Origin: Bacillota bacterium
GTDB lineage: Bacteria; Bacillota; Clostridia; Lachnospirales; Lachnospiraceae
Assembly (NCBI GenBank): GCA_023399055.1
Contig: JAEWQV010000016.1
Location: forward strand, 62,001-126,000
Length of the DNA: 64,000 bases
Direction of reading: 5' to 3'
In this document: piece after piece, positions 52,471 to 60,868 of the stretch
Position numbering within the stretch: position 1 is the stretch's first letter
Layout of the letters: each line of letters starts with the position of its first letter
Notes under the pieces: generated by a model
What the model saw: only the letters and a program-made list of their open reading frames with translations
Told to the model about the DNA's origin: nothing
Databases searched by the model: none
Translations under genes and position numbers: made by a program

Positions 52471-53255
52471 TAATACTCATTTCTAATTTTATTGGCATAA
52501 TAAAAAACAAACTCTGTTATTGTGGGAACCCCTTTTTCCGAACTGATCTTAACGGTGTAATATCTTAATAAGTCATCAATATCAGATGTCCTCCAGGCCT
52601 TATTAATTGCATTTTGCATGGCACGCTCTACACTTACATCTGTTTTCGCGTATTTTTCTCCAATTGTATTGCATAAATTTTGCATGGGCTGATTGATTAC
52701 AAGTTGTATTGCGTCAATTAAATATTGATATCCTATGAGTTTTGGACTTACGCCTATTTGATTTAATTCGGAACATATTCGCTGTACGATTCTCTTTTTT
52801 TTAGTCTCTGGTAACTCATTAGTGGAATGCATTGCAGAAGGGAATCTTATACGATCATATATAACAGGCTTCATAATTCGTAGAAAATTAATAACATTTA
52901 CCACCGAGTAATCTGCTTGATGTTTTGACATTATGAAATCTGCACCTAATTTACGTGCTAAATCATAGGTGATTGGACTGGAATTGTTGGTGGTTATTAG
53001 GATATAAGGATATGTATCTAATAATAAATTTTTTAATTCTTGTAATAGTATTAAACCATTTCCCTGTCCATTATGAAGCTCTAAGTCCAATATTATTGCA
53101 TCAGGTATAAAATCCTTAATAATTTCTATGGCCTTAGTTGAATTATTTGTAATACCAATAAGGGATATATCGTCAGCTGCATCTATATATTCATTAAATT
53201 CATTGCAGGTCTTTTCGTCATCTTCAACAAGTAATATCGAGAGCATTTTATTCAT
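52470..53255 (-). CDS. response regulator with Spo0A-type DNA-binding domain
   Basis: 261 residues. The receiver domain (1-125) has the acidic pocket Glu11-Asp12-Asp13, phosphoacceptor Asp57 (IILDLEL), Thr in LITTNNSS and Lys in IMSKHQ. The C-terminal domain (about 150-261) reads as the Spo0A output fold: GVSPKLIGYQYLIDAIQLVINQ, IGEKYAKTDVSVERAMQNAINKAW and TITEFVFYYANKIRN, matching Spo0A's GYxYLxxAI, VERAIRHAI and NSEFIAxxAD blocks. It is not the sporulation master regulator: key recognition-helix residues differ and its context is a RiPP cluster. The ATG at 53255 follows TTTGGAGG. Confidence 0.85.
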   Translation of the reverse strand: MNKMLSILLVEDDEKTCNEFNEYIDAADDISLIGITNNSTKAIEIIKDFIPDAIILDLELHNGQGNGLILLQELKNLLLDTYPYILITTNNSSPITYDLARKLGADFIMSKHQADYSVVNVINFLRIMKPVIYDRIRFPSAMHSTNELPETKKKRIVQRICSELNQIGVSPKLIGYQYLIDAIQLVINQPMQNLCNTIGEKYAKTDVSVERAMQNAINKAWRTSDIDDLLRYYTVKISSEKGVPTITEFVFYYANKIRNEY

Positions 53256-53286
53256 AAAAACCTCCAAACATATCTTATTTTAAATT

Positions 53287-53315
53287 ATAATATAACAAAT
53301 AATTACAAAAGGCAA
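53287..53315 (-). promoter_or_regulatory. promoter of the response-regulator gene
   Basis: On the minus strand TTGCCT, 17 bases, TATTAT, about 30 bases before the regulator start. It is divergent from the precursor gene. Confidence 0.55.
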
Positions 53316-53389
53316 TAGTTTCCAATAAAAATCTAGCTTTTTAAATAATTTATTTGGTTTTACAAATTTATTAAAATAAGTATGTTCTT

Positions 53390-53407
53390 TACTTCTACAA
53401 AGAAGTA
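53390..53407. promoter_or_regulatory. palindrome in the precursor leader/promoter (candidate operator)
   Basis: TACTTCT-ACAA-AGAAGTA, seven-base perfect arms, 40 bases upstream of the precursor start. It could be a binding site for the Spo0A-like regulator or a 5' hairpin. Confidence 0.4.
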
Positions 53408-53446
53408 TGGGAATTAAAATCAATGGTAGAGAGAAAGGAGCGTAAT

Positions 53447-53614
53447 ATGAATAATAATTTTGAGCTAGATCTGGATTTTGAGGGAGTAGAAATTCTTGAA
53501 TTAAATGAATCGAAAGCATTATCAGAAACAGCAGCATCAAGTGGTATTAGTTCTTGTAATAGTTGTTCCTGTTGTTTATCTACATCTTGTTGTAGTGTTG
53601 GATCAATTTTCTAA
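53447..53614 (+). CDS. thiopeptide-type precursor peptide
   Basis: 55-residue RiPP precursor. The acidic leader (MNNNFELDLDFEGVEILELN, then ESKALSETAASSGI) resembles thiopeptide leaders, which carry LDLD/VLEL and an ALPETGAS-like end. The core is rich in Cys and Ser (SCNSCSCCLSTSCC plus a short SVGSIF tail), with seven Cys and seven or eight Ser/Thr for azole and dehydroamino-acid formation. The ATG at 53447 follows GAAAGGAG; an ATG eight codons upstream lacks a site. The full set of thiopeptide-type modification genes follows on the same strand. Cleavage site and ring size are uncertain. Confidence 0.88.
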   Translation: MNNNFELDLDFEGVEILELNESKALSETAASSGISSCNSCSCCLSTSCCSVGSIF

Positions 53615-53630
53615 TTTAAACTAAATTATA

Positions 53631-53650
53631 TCTACTTAATTTTAAGTAGA
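53631..53650 (+). repeat. perfect hairpin after the precursor gene
   Basis: TCTACTTAATTTTAAGTAGA, nine-base arms. No T-run follows, so it probably stabilises or sets processing of the precursor mRNA rather than ending it. Confidence 0.45.
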
Positions 53651-53719
53651 ATATAATGCACTGGCATTAGAAAAACATAGTAAGCACAAATATCGATACT
53701 CTACCTTTGGTTTTAAAAG

Positions 53720-53815
53720 ATTAATTGATTTGAGTGTCATAAAGTTATTATACATAAAATGTAATTTATATATTGATTAACATAAACCTTTGCTATTGAC
53801 ACTCAAATCATTAAT
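53720..53815. repeat. long inverted repeat between the precursor and exporter genes
   Basis: GATTTGAGTGTCA at 53727-53739 and its exact complement TGACACTCAAATC at 53797-53809, extended outward by ATTAAT on both sides with one extra base on the left. About 19 paired bases enclose 57 AT-rich bases. The right arm contains TTGACA and may be a -35 element for the exporter genes. It may be a regulator-binding pair, a long-range RNA stem or a MITE-like remnant. Confidence 0.6.
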
Positions 53816-53890
53816 AGAATTAACAAAATTATTTTAATTTATCGGAGTGATTTTTATTACAATATCATTAAGATACATGAGGAGAATGTA

Positions 53891-54619
53891 ATGATTAAAG
53901 TTAAAAATGTATGTAAAAGATACAATAATATTGTTGCAGTAAATTCAATGAATATAGAGATCTCAAAAGGAGATGTTTTCGCTGTTATTGGGGCAAATGG
54001 TGCGGGTAAAACGACACTACTTGAAATGATGATGGGGTTAAGAAACCCCAGTGAGGGCGAGATATTAGTTTTAGATGAGAAAATGAGTACAAATTCAGTT
54101 CATTTAAAAGAAAAAATTGGTGTCCTCCTACAGGACAGTAATTTGTATATGAAATTAAAAGTAAAAGAGCTAATTGAATTATATTCTTCTTATTATAAAA
54201 ATAAGGTAGATAAAAACAAGATAATCAAAGATTTGAGGTTGGAAGAATGTTTGAATCAAAATTTTGCACATTTATCAGGGGGATGGAAGCAAAGGGTATC
54301 ATTAGCCTTAGCATTTGTAAATGATCCTCAGATTATTTTTTTAGATGAACCGACTACGGGACTAGATCCGGAATCCAGACAAATTATGTGGTCAAATATT
54401 AAAGAAATGCAGGGAAAAGATAAAACAATTGTATTATCAACTCATTATATGGAAGAAGTAAAAGCATATTGTAATAAAGTAATGCTAATGTTTAAAGGTA
54501 ATAATTGTGCACAAGGTTCTCCGGAAGAACTATTAAATAGTATTGGTAAACCAAATGCTACGATGGATGACGTATTTCTTTATTATTCTGCTAAAGCGGA
54601 GGGAGGGTTAAAAAGCTAA
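53891..54619 (+). CDS. ABC transporter ATP-binding protein (peptide export/immunity)
   Basis: 242-residue ATPase of the ABC-2 (CcmA/DrrA-like) type. Walker A GANGAGKTT, Q-loop VLLQDSN, signature LSGGWKQRV, Walker B IIFLDEPTTGLDP and switch His in STHYMEEV are intact. RBS GAGGAGAA. Its stop overlaps the start of the permease (TAATG). In RiPP clusters such pairs export the mature product or protect the producer; this is the only self-protection candidate in the window. Confidence 0.92.
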   Translation: MIKVKNVCKRYNNIVAVNSMNIEISKGDVFAVIGANGAGKTTLLEMMMGLRNPSEGEILVLDEKMSTNSVHLKEKIGVLLQDSNLYMKLKVKELIELYSSYYKNKVDKNKIIKDLRLEECLNQNFAHLSGGWKQRVSLALAFVNDPQIIFLDEPTTGLDPESRQIMWSNIKEMQGKDKTIVLSTHYMEEVKAYCNKVMLMFKGNNCAQGSPEELLNSIGKPNATMDDVFLYYSAKAEGGLKS

Positions 54620-55377
54620 TGACTAAAAATTTGCTAATACAAGTAAAGTATGAAATGAATATGTTTTTTAGAGAGCCTATGTATGTATTTTTTAGTTTGC
54701 TATTACCAGCAGCAAGCTTCGCTATGTTTGCTGCCATGTATGGTAACCAGACTTATGGTGGATTGGATTATTTTAGTGCGTATATCCCTGGTTTTGTTGT
54801 CATTATTATGTTTACTTCTTGTATTTTTAGTGTGGGTTTCCAAAATGTAATGAATAGAGAACTTGGAGTATATAAAAGATTAATGGCTACTCCAATTAAT
54901 TTACGAATGGTATTATTTGCTTCATTAATTCGAGGATTTATTGTAGCAGTTTTTGGTTTGATTGAAATCTTAGTAATCTCAAGATTGGGGTTTGGCAAAA
55001 ACCTTACTAATTATTGGGGGCAATTCTTGCTTTGTTACCTTGTTATAACATTGGTTTCATTAATGATAGGCTTTTCTGTTGGTATTTTTTTCAAGAAAAC
55101 AAAAACAGCTTTAATGGCTTTAATGGCTGCCATGTATCCTGTAATGTTTTTGTCAGACGCTACGATACCATTATCTGTAATGCCGCAAATAGTACAAAAA
55201 GCAGCACCAATCGTAAATCCGTTATATCATATGAATATTATTCTTAGGCTGGCTTGGACAGGTAAGATATTTAAAATAAATAATGAAATGTTCATTGCGG
55301 TAGTTTACTTGATCGTAGTTTCGATAGTATTAATGTTTGCCTCCTTAAAGGTATATCGCAGAGAAGAAAAGCTATAA
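54619..55377 (+). CDS. ABC-2 type transporter permease
   Basis: 252-residue membrane protein with six hydrophobic segments and the ABC-2 pattern (FFREPMYVFFSLLLPAASFAMF at the N-terminus; YPVMFLSDATIPLSVMPQIVQ... NPLYHMNIILRLAW before the last helix). It is translationally coupled to the ATPase and would form a homodimeric exporter with it. Confidence 0.9.
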   Translation: MTKNLLIQVKYEMNMFFREPMYVFFSLLLPAASFAMFAAMYGNQTYGGLDYFSAYIPGFVVIIMFTSCIFSVGFQNVMNRELGVYKRLMATPINLRMVLFASLIRGFIVAVFGLIEILVISRLGFGKNLTNYWGQFLLCYLVITLVSLMIGFSVGIFFKKTKTALMALMAAMYPVMFLSDATIPLSVMPQIVQKAAPIVNPLYHMNIILRLAWTGKIFKINNEMFIAVVYLIVVSIVLMFASLKVYRREEKL

Positions 55378-55425
55378 GCAAATTCGTCTTACGTCAAATG
55401 TTAATGGGTTAAAGCGATAGAATAT

Positions 55426-55455
55426 ATGATTCAAGTCGGGCTGTAATCATTTTTA
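55426..55455 (+). terminator. weak terminator-like hairpin before the dehydratase gene
   Basis: ATGATT and AATCAT with a 13-base loop, followed by TTTTTAT. The short stem suggests partial termination at most. Confidence 0.35.
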
Positions 55456-55477
55456 TATAAATATCGAGGGATAAAGT

Positions 55478-58060
55478 ATGCAAAATATTGTATTTCCATT
55501 TACTTTACAAAGAAAATGTTGTGGTAAAGTTCATTATTTAAATAAAATGAAATCATTAAGAAGTATAGAAATTTACGAGCGATTATGTGAATTACAAAAG
55601 TACAATGAATTTTCTAAGCATAATATTGTATCCGCTATTGAGGAAGAGATTCCCAAGGAAGAAAACAGAAACAAACTAATTAATATTAAAAGAGATATTT
55701 TTAATAATCGCTATAGTAAAATTTTAAATCATGAGATTGTCATTCATAATAAAGAATTATTGGCAACTATAAATAAATATCGGACAAGTGTTTTAGAGAT
55801 GATTAGTTTGCAGGAGCAATTGGTAACTACCTTTGACTTTGAATACAATAATTCCAGAGAATTAATTCAAAGAATTTATAAGGAGAGTGATGAATTACGG
55901 TCTGGATTAAAGCATGTGTCTCTATCCGCATATGAGAAAATTGATAAATACATTTCGATACCCGCAAGCAATCATAGTACAACTTACCGAAAATTTGATC
56001 GAACATTAGCAAAGATTATTACTAGGGCTACATTAAAGCCTTCTCCATTTACAACATTTTCAAAGGTAAGACTGATGAAGCTAGATAAGAAGAAAATTAC
56101 AGAAGAAAAAGAAGCTAAAGATATAGTACACCTGGAAATTAATGATACATATGTATTGCGCCTGTTTAATAACTTTCTTAGGTTACCAGAAATTATTACT
56201 AAATGCGATTTTAGACTTGAAAAAAAAATAGCAATTAGTGGTGAAACTATACAGACAATATATGAATATGATAAAAAATCAAATTCAAAGGTTTATGGAA
56301 CTAGTTCAAGATATGTTAAATTACCTTATAAAGGTAATTTAAAGCTTATTTATGATTCCTTGTACAATAAAGATAGGGTTTCATTTAAGGAAATAGTTGA
56401 ACTTATTAAGAATGGGCAGGAGGAATCAGCTAATAGGGAGTTTATATGTAAGTGCGTAGATATGGGGCTTCTTTCTATTGTTGATGTAATTGATGCAGCA
56501 CAGGAGGACTTGCTGGCAGGTTGTATTAAAAAAATAAAAAGTTTAATGCCGGAAGGCTCTTTACAATATATACATTTAATCCGCGTATTAGAAGAATTGC
56601 AGTCAGTAAAGGATAAATACAATGAGACTTCTATTGAACTTGAGAAAATATTATATTTCAAAGAAATCTCTGCGCTATTAAAGGAGGCTTTTGAATGCAT
56701 AGAAATTACAATCCCTCTAGAAAACCTTGTATATGAAGATTATATAAATCTATCTATAGGTAATAAAAAATTTGAAGCTGAAATACTTAATAATCTGGAG
56801 TGGCTTTGTAAGTTATCGGCTTTGTTTGATATTAACCTTAGAACACAGCTGTATTTTGCAGACATGTACAAAAAAATATTTGGCGAACAGATAATCAGCT
56901 ATAAGCATCCGCAAATTATGGCTCTTTTAACAAATGCTACAAAAAAATATGCAGATTTATGGACAAACGAATGGGATTTTGAAAAAGGAGAGGATGCCAG
57001 CCCGGAAATAAAACTGTTAGATAAGAAAAAAAATATTTTTCGTGAATATTTGCTTTCAAGTAAGGACAAAGATGTTATTTCCCTTGATACAAATTTTTTA
57101 AATGATTTACTTGGCGATATTCCGCATTATCTGATTGATAGAAATGTTTCAATGGATTTTTTTATTCAAGAATTAGTAGATGATAATGTAGTGATGAATA
57201 ATATTTACCCTGGATATCTTACTTTCATTTCCAGGTTTTTGGATTATTTTGAGGATGAAGAAATTGCTAGACTTAAAAATCAATACATAAATGAAGTATT
57301 TAATAAAGATTACAAAATTGCAGAGATCTATGAGATTTACGGATTTAACGCTAATAGACATAGGCCAATAGCTGATAACAGAATTGTGTTCGATCAGGAT
57401 GCTATCGAATCAAAAACACTGTTTAAGAATAATATATCAGCTGCTGAAACATATTTGTCTTATAATAAGTCAACCCATCTTGTCAATTTCATAAATAAAG
57501 AGCAGGAAATTTTTTTCCCTAAACATATTGGGTCTCTAATTACGGTCTTGATGAAAGGTGAGCATGCCTTTATTAATAATATAAGCACGAATGTATTAAC
57601 CTTACCTCCCATTTACAAGATATTTTTAAAAAAGGATGAGGGAATCGTAATTATGCCAAGAGTGGTATTAGGTCATGTCATATTATCACGCAAAAGATGG
57701 TGTATTCCATATCATCTATTACCTAAACGAACAGATTCAGCTTCTGCCTTGGATTATTTTTTTAATATGAGGAATTGGTTAAGGAAGAATGGTATCCCAT
57801 ATAGTGTGTATGTAAAATTTGAGACTGAAACAACTCCAATGGAAGAGGATGTGGATAGGACAAAAAAAGATTACTCCGCAAATAAACCGCAATACATTGA
57901 TTTTGACAATCCTATATTGGTAGATCTTTTTGACAATATGTGTCAGGGCTGTTCCTATGCATTGATTGATGAGGCAGTACCCGATTATGTTAATGATATG
58001 AATTTAGACTCTGCTGAGGAATATGTTGTTGAATTAACAAGAATGAGTGGGAGAAAGTAA
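55478..58060 (+). CDS. LanB-type dehydratase, glutamylation (N-terminal) domain protein
   Basis: 860-residue Lant_dehydr_N protein, comparable to TclK/TbtB. It should use glutamyl-tRNA to glutamylate Ser/Thr of the precursor before elimination to dehydroalanine/dehydrobutyrine. Diagnostic segments are RATLKPSPFTTFSKVRL (about 185-200), the central helical region and the C-terminal block ISRFLDYFEDEEI... RVVLGHVILSRKRWCIPYHLLP. It lacks a fused C-terminal elimination domain, as in the split LanB of thiopeptide pathways. RBS CGAGGG. It ends just before the next gene (one-base gap). Confidence 0.9.
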   Translation: MQNIVFPFTLQRKCCGKVHYLNKMKSLRSIEIYERLCELQKYNEFSKHNIVSAIEEEIPKEENRNKLINIKRDIFNNRYSKILNHEIVIHNKELLATINKYRTSVLEMISLQEQLVTTFDFEYNNSRELIQRIYKESDELRSGLKHVSLSAYEKIDKYISIPASNHSTTYRKFDRTLAKIITRATLKPSPFTTFSKVRLMKLDKKKITEEKEAKDIVHLEINDTYVLRLFNNFLRLPEIITKCDFRLEKKIAISGETIQTIYEYDKKSNSKVYGTSSRYVKLPYKGNLKLIYDSLYNKDRVSFKEIVELIKNGQEESANREFICKCVDMGLLSIVDVIDAAQEDLLAGCIKKIKSLMPEGSLQYIHLIRVLEELQSVKDKYNETSIELEKILYFKEISALLKEAFECIEITIPLENLVYEDYINLSIGNKKFEAEILNNLEWLCKLSALFDINLRTQLYFADMYKKIFGEQIISYKHPQIMALLTNATKKYADLWTNEWDFEKGEDASPEIKLLDKKKNIFREYLLSSKDKDVISLDTNFLNDLLGDIPHYLIDRNVSMDFFIQELVDDNVVMNNIYPGYLTFISRFLDYFEDEEIARLKNQYINEVFNKDYKIAEIYEIYGFNANRHRPIADNRIVFDQDAIESKTLFKNNISAAETYLSYNKSTHLVNFINKEQEIFFPKHIGSLITVLMKGEHAFINNISTNVLTLPPIYKIFLKKDEGIVIMPRVVLGHVILSRKRWCIPYHLLPKRTDSASALDYFFNMRNWLRKNGIPYSVYVKFETETTPMEEDVDRTKKDYSANKPQYIDFDNPILVDLFDNMCQGCSYALIDEAVPDYVNDMNLDSAEEYVVELTRMSGRK

Positions 58061-58061
58061 T

Positions 58062-59174
58062 ATGGATATCATTATTTTTATTCATTACTATGCTAGTGAA
58101 AAAATTAAGGAAAAGTTTTTGATAGAGGTAATATTATCTGTTACTAAGATGTTAAGTGAAAGAGATATTTCAAATTATGTTAAAAGAAATTGGACATATG
58201 GGCCTCATTTTGAGATTATTTGTAAAGACGCGGACATTTTAATTGATGATAGCCTATTAGTTGAAGATATTAAAAAAAGACTTGGAGAATTTCAAAAAGA
58301 AAATGGGTTTGATGATGGATTTAACGCTAAGAAGTATGCAAGAATAGTTAAGGATACAGCAAAAATTGAACGCATACATAATTACCTGCCAATCAAGGCG
58401 CATGGATATGTAGGGATAGAACAATATGATTCCTTAGCAAGGTTGGGCGAATATAGTTCCATAAATGAAAAAGTAGTATTTGAAAAATATAACTATATCA
58501 TATCCCCGTATATTATGGAGCTTGCAGCAAAAATGTACAACATGAATTATAAAGAACGAATTATATATTATTCAAAAATTCTAGCTTCAGCAGCTACGAA
58601 TTACCCTGGCTATGGAGCAAGAAAAGGTTATCTCTCTTTTGTATCACATGCAGAGGGGTTCTTAGGTAATTGGAGAAAGAAGACCCAGATATACAGAGAT
58701 AGATTTAAAAGTTTCTATATTCAATATAAGGCTGAAGCAACTAATGAAATTCGTGAGGTTATCATGAGTATAAATGAAGAGAATTTAGAGGAGTATGATA
58801 GCCTGATATATAATATGAATGAAATATATAAGAAATTTCGTGTAGAAATTGAAAAAGTTATAATTAAAGATAAAGAAGATAATCGAAACAAATGGATATC
58901 GTATAAGAAGAGGGAGAAAGAAATCCCTAGAAGATTTCGTGGCAAGAGCAAGTTCCACACAGGTCTTCTAAATGGAAATAGAAACTTCACTAATTTTATT
59001 GTTAGTAATGAATTCAATTCTTATCGTTTACTTCTTAACTTTATTTATAATCAAACCCCTGTGATTGGTTTTTCTTCGAGCAGTAGAATGCTTAGTTGTT
59101 ATATGAGTTATCACTCAATTGAAGAATGTTATGGAGAAAGTTGGGAAAGGCTTCTTGGAATGGCACAACAGTAG
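58062..59174 (+). CDS. thiopeptide-type LanB C-terminal-like protein (pyridine synthase or elimination enzyme)
   Basis: About 370 residues. The start (MDIIIFIHYYAS... NYVKRNWTYGPHFEIIC) fits the 'YY ... R.W..GPH' entry of the thiopeptide-type bacteriocin biosynthesis family (SpaB C-terminal-like; TclL, TclM, TbtC, TbtD), and GYLSFVSHAEGFL resembles a segment typical of pyridine synthases. I lean to the TclM/TbtD-type formal [4+2] cyclase that closes the macrocycle. Only one such protein is present before the edge, while both elimination and cyclisation enzymes are expected. The ATG at 58062 follows GGGAGAAAG at the end of the dehydratase gene. Confidence 0.75.
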   Translation: MDIIIFIHYYASEKIKEKFLIEVILSVTKMLSERDISNYVKRNWTYGPHFEIICKDADILIDDSLLVEDIKKRLGEFQKENGFDDGFNAKKYARIVKDTAKIERIHNYLPIKAHGYVGIEQYDSLARLGEYSSINEKVVFEKYNYIISPYIMELAAKMYNMNYKERIIYYSKILASAATNYPGYGARKGYLSFVSHAEGFLGNWRKKTQIYRDRFKSFYIQYKAEATNEIREVIMSINEENLEEYDSLIYNMNEIYKKFRVEIEKVIIKDKEDNRNKWISYKKREKEIPRRFRGKSKFHTGLLNGNRNFTNFIVSNEFNSYRLLLNFIYNQTPVIGFSSSSRMLSCYMSYHSIEECYGESWERLLGMAQQ

Positions 59175-59206
59175 TAAGAAAATTTAGAAGAAATGTCGGT
59201 GATAAA

Positions 59207-60853
59207 ATGAAATATAATAAAAATGTACAAATTACATTAAATAATAATACTACAAAAATCAAGTTATGGAATAAGTCTTTTAGTATTTCAGGTGGTAAAA
59301 GTATCTTTACTTTAATACGGAATATACTTGAATTTTGTAATGAAGACAAATCCAAAGATGAAATTATTAATGCATTTCCGAATATCCCCGATCAAATAAC
59401 AAATAAAATTTTACAGCATCTATATATAAATAACGTATTAACGGATGATTTTGTTAATGCTGATTTAAGAAAGATACTTTCAGAAAAAACGGTTTTATAT
59501 CTCGAACGGAATTATAAGAATTGTGACGAAATAGGTTATCAATTAATCGGTCTGAACGTTGATCTGTTTTGTCATAAGGATAATTTTGAAGATATGAAAG
59601 AGGCCTTAAATAGTATTAGTATTGAGAATATTAATTTTAAGGAATCGTATAGCGACACCAATAGTAATAGAAGTAAAATTGCAATAATTGATTACAGAGG
59701 ACAATCAGTTGATGATTTAAGCATATTATTGCATCGGCTGATAGATTATTATAGTCAGATTTACACCTGTATGTGTATCAATGGTGAGATTATTGGGTTA
59801 AGTATTCATAACAAGAATTCAATAAATAATATTCTTTGCTATTATCATGGTAATGTTATTAGTATGGAAGAAAATATATATGCTAAGAAAATTGCATTTT
59901 TACTATTTAGCAAGTTAATTATTGACGGATATATATGTAAAAACGATAACATGAATCTTTTCAATATCACGAGGGATTTATTAGTGAAGCGTTTTATAAT
60001 TCCAGAGGATGAGATAACGACTTTTTTAAATAGTGATCAAGTTGATAAAGTAGATAATATGGATGTTCAAGTAGCTGTTGATAATTTATACGGGCTGGTA
60101 AAAAATAAAAAAATAATATTTGAAGAATTAGGCTATTCCTCTTATATTCAAGTACCGGTTATAACAATTGAAGCAAAATTAAGAGATTTATTAAGAGGGA
60201 ATACATTAACGTATATAAGTACGGGAAAGAGCTTTGTAGCTGCATCCATAAAGGTTGTAACGAAAGCCATTAGAGAATACTTGGAGGATGCCGTTAAGGG
60301 TAGCGATGAATTCATTGTTGCAGAATATTCGTATACTAATTATAAAAAATCGCTTCTCTTAAACTCGATATACTATATTTTGGTTACCAATAACGAAGTT
60401 GATTCCTACCATGTTGATTTGTTTTTAAAGAAGCAATTAAAAGATTATACTCCATTAATCAATATACAGGATATTTCATTTGCTTGTTTTGGGAGTCAGA
60501 AGTATGGCTGCTATAAATTAATAATCAAGGACAAAGATTGTAGTTATATTAAAACTAAAGTAGGTGATGATTTATTCTCAATGGCCGAAAGTTTATTACT
60601 TGATTATATTGGTGTTAATATGAATCAATTAATCATGTCTTGTAATACTAGTACCCCTATTGAGCTCACAAAAAATTATATTATTCAAGATTTTTATGGA
60701 TATCAGAATGATATAAACATATTTGAAAAAAATCGTAACAATTTGTTGGAAGCAAAAAAAGCCAAAATATTAGAGCAAAAATGGAGTTATCAAAAATATT
60801 TTGATGAAATAGGTATTTATGTTTCCAAAATAAAGGTTTTTACGCAGGCCTAA
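59207..60853 (+). CDS. ThiF-like/RRE partner of the azoline cyclodehydratase
   Basis: 548-residue protein. Residues 1-85 (NVQITLNNNTTKIKLWNKSFSI, then LQHLYINNVLTDDF) look like a winged-helix precursor-recognition element (RRE) that binds the leader peptide. The remainder matches the general build of 'Ocin-ThiF-like' cyclodehydratase partner proteins (TclI and relatives): mixed alpha/beta segments with IAIIDYRG, a Cys-poor second half and LTYISTGKSFVAASIKVVTKAI. It lacks an obvious ATP-binding glycine motif. It lies between the LanB-like and YcaO genes; it would present the precursor to YcaO. The family call is by context and shape, so moderate. The ATG at 59207 follows GGTGAT. Confidence 0.65.
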   Translation: MKYNKNVQITLNNNTTKIKLWNKSFSISGGKSIFTLIRNILEFCNEDKSKDEIINAFPNIPDQITNKILQHLYINNVLTDDFVNADLRKILSEKTVLYLERNYKNCDEIGYQLIGLNVDLFCHKDNFEDMKEALNSISIENINFKESYSDTNSNRSKIAIIDYRGQSVDDLSILLHRLIDYYSQIYTCMCINGEIIGLSIHNKNSINNILCYYHGNVISMEENIYAKKIAFLLFSKLIIDGYICKNDNMNLFNITRDLLVKRFIIPEDEITTFLNSDQVDKVDNMDVQVAVDNLYGLVKNKKIIFEELGYSSYIQVPVITIEAKLRDLLRGNTLTYISTGKSFVAASIKVVTKAIREYLEDAVKGSDEFIVAEYSYTNYKKSLLLNSIYYILVTNNEVDSYHVDLFLKKQLKDYTPLINIQDISFACFGSQKYGCYKLIIKDKDCSYIKTKVGDDLFSMAESLLLDYIGVNMNQLIMSCNTSTPIELTKNYIIQDFYGYQNDINIFEKNRNNLLEAKKAKILEQKWSYQKYFDEIGIYVSKIKVFTQA

Positions 60854-60868
60854 TGGAGGTAAGAAAAA

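Noticed and set aside
52292..52510. Minus-strand 72-codon frame between the response regulator and the kinase
   Set aside because: It overlaps the regulator end and the bidirectional terminator and lacks a ribosome site, whereas the 14-codon plus-strand frame has both signals.
52470..53255. The response regulator as the sporulation master regulator Spo0A
   Set aside because: It lacks the usual spoIVB neighbourhood, is paired with its own GHKL kinase, and its recognition-helix region differs from the near-invariant Spo0A sequence.
53390..53407. Classical 0A box (TGTCGAA) upstream of the precursor
   Set aside because: No TGTCGAA-like heptamer was found; only the TACTTCT palindrome is present, so the site of the Spo0A-like regulator is unknown.
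53280..53540. Minus-strand 86-codon hydrophobic frame opposite the precursor gene (possible immunity protein)
   Set aside because: No ribosome site, and it covers the precursor gene and the divergent promoter region; the hydrophobicity reflects AT-rich antisense codons.
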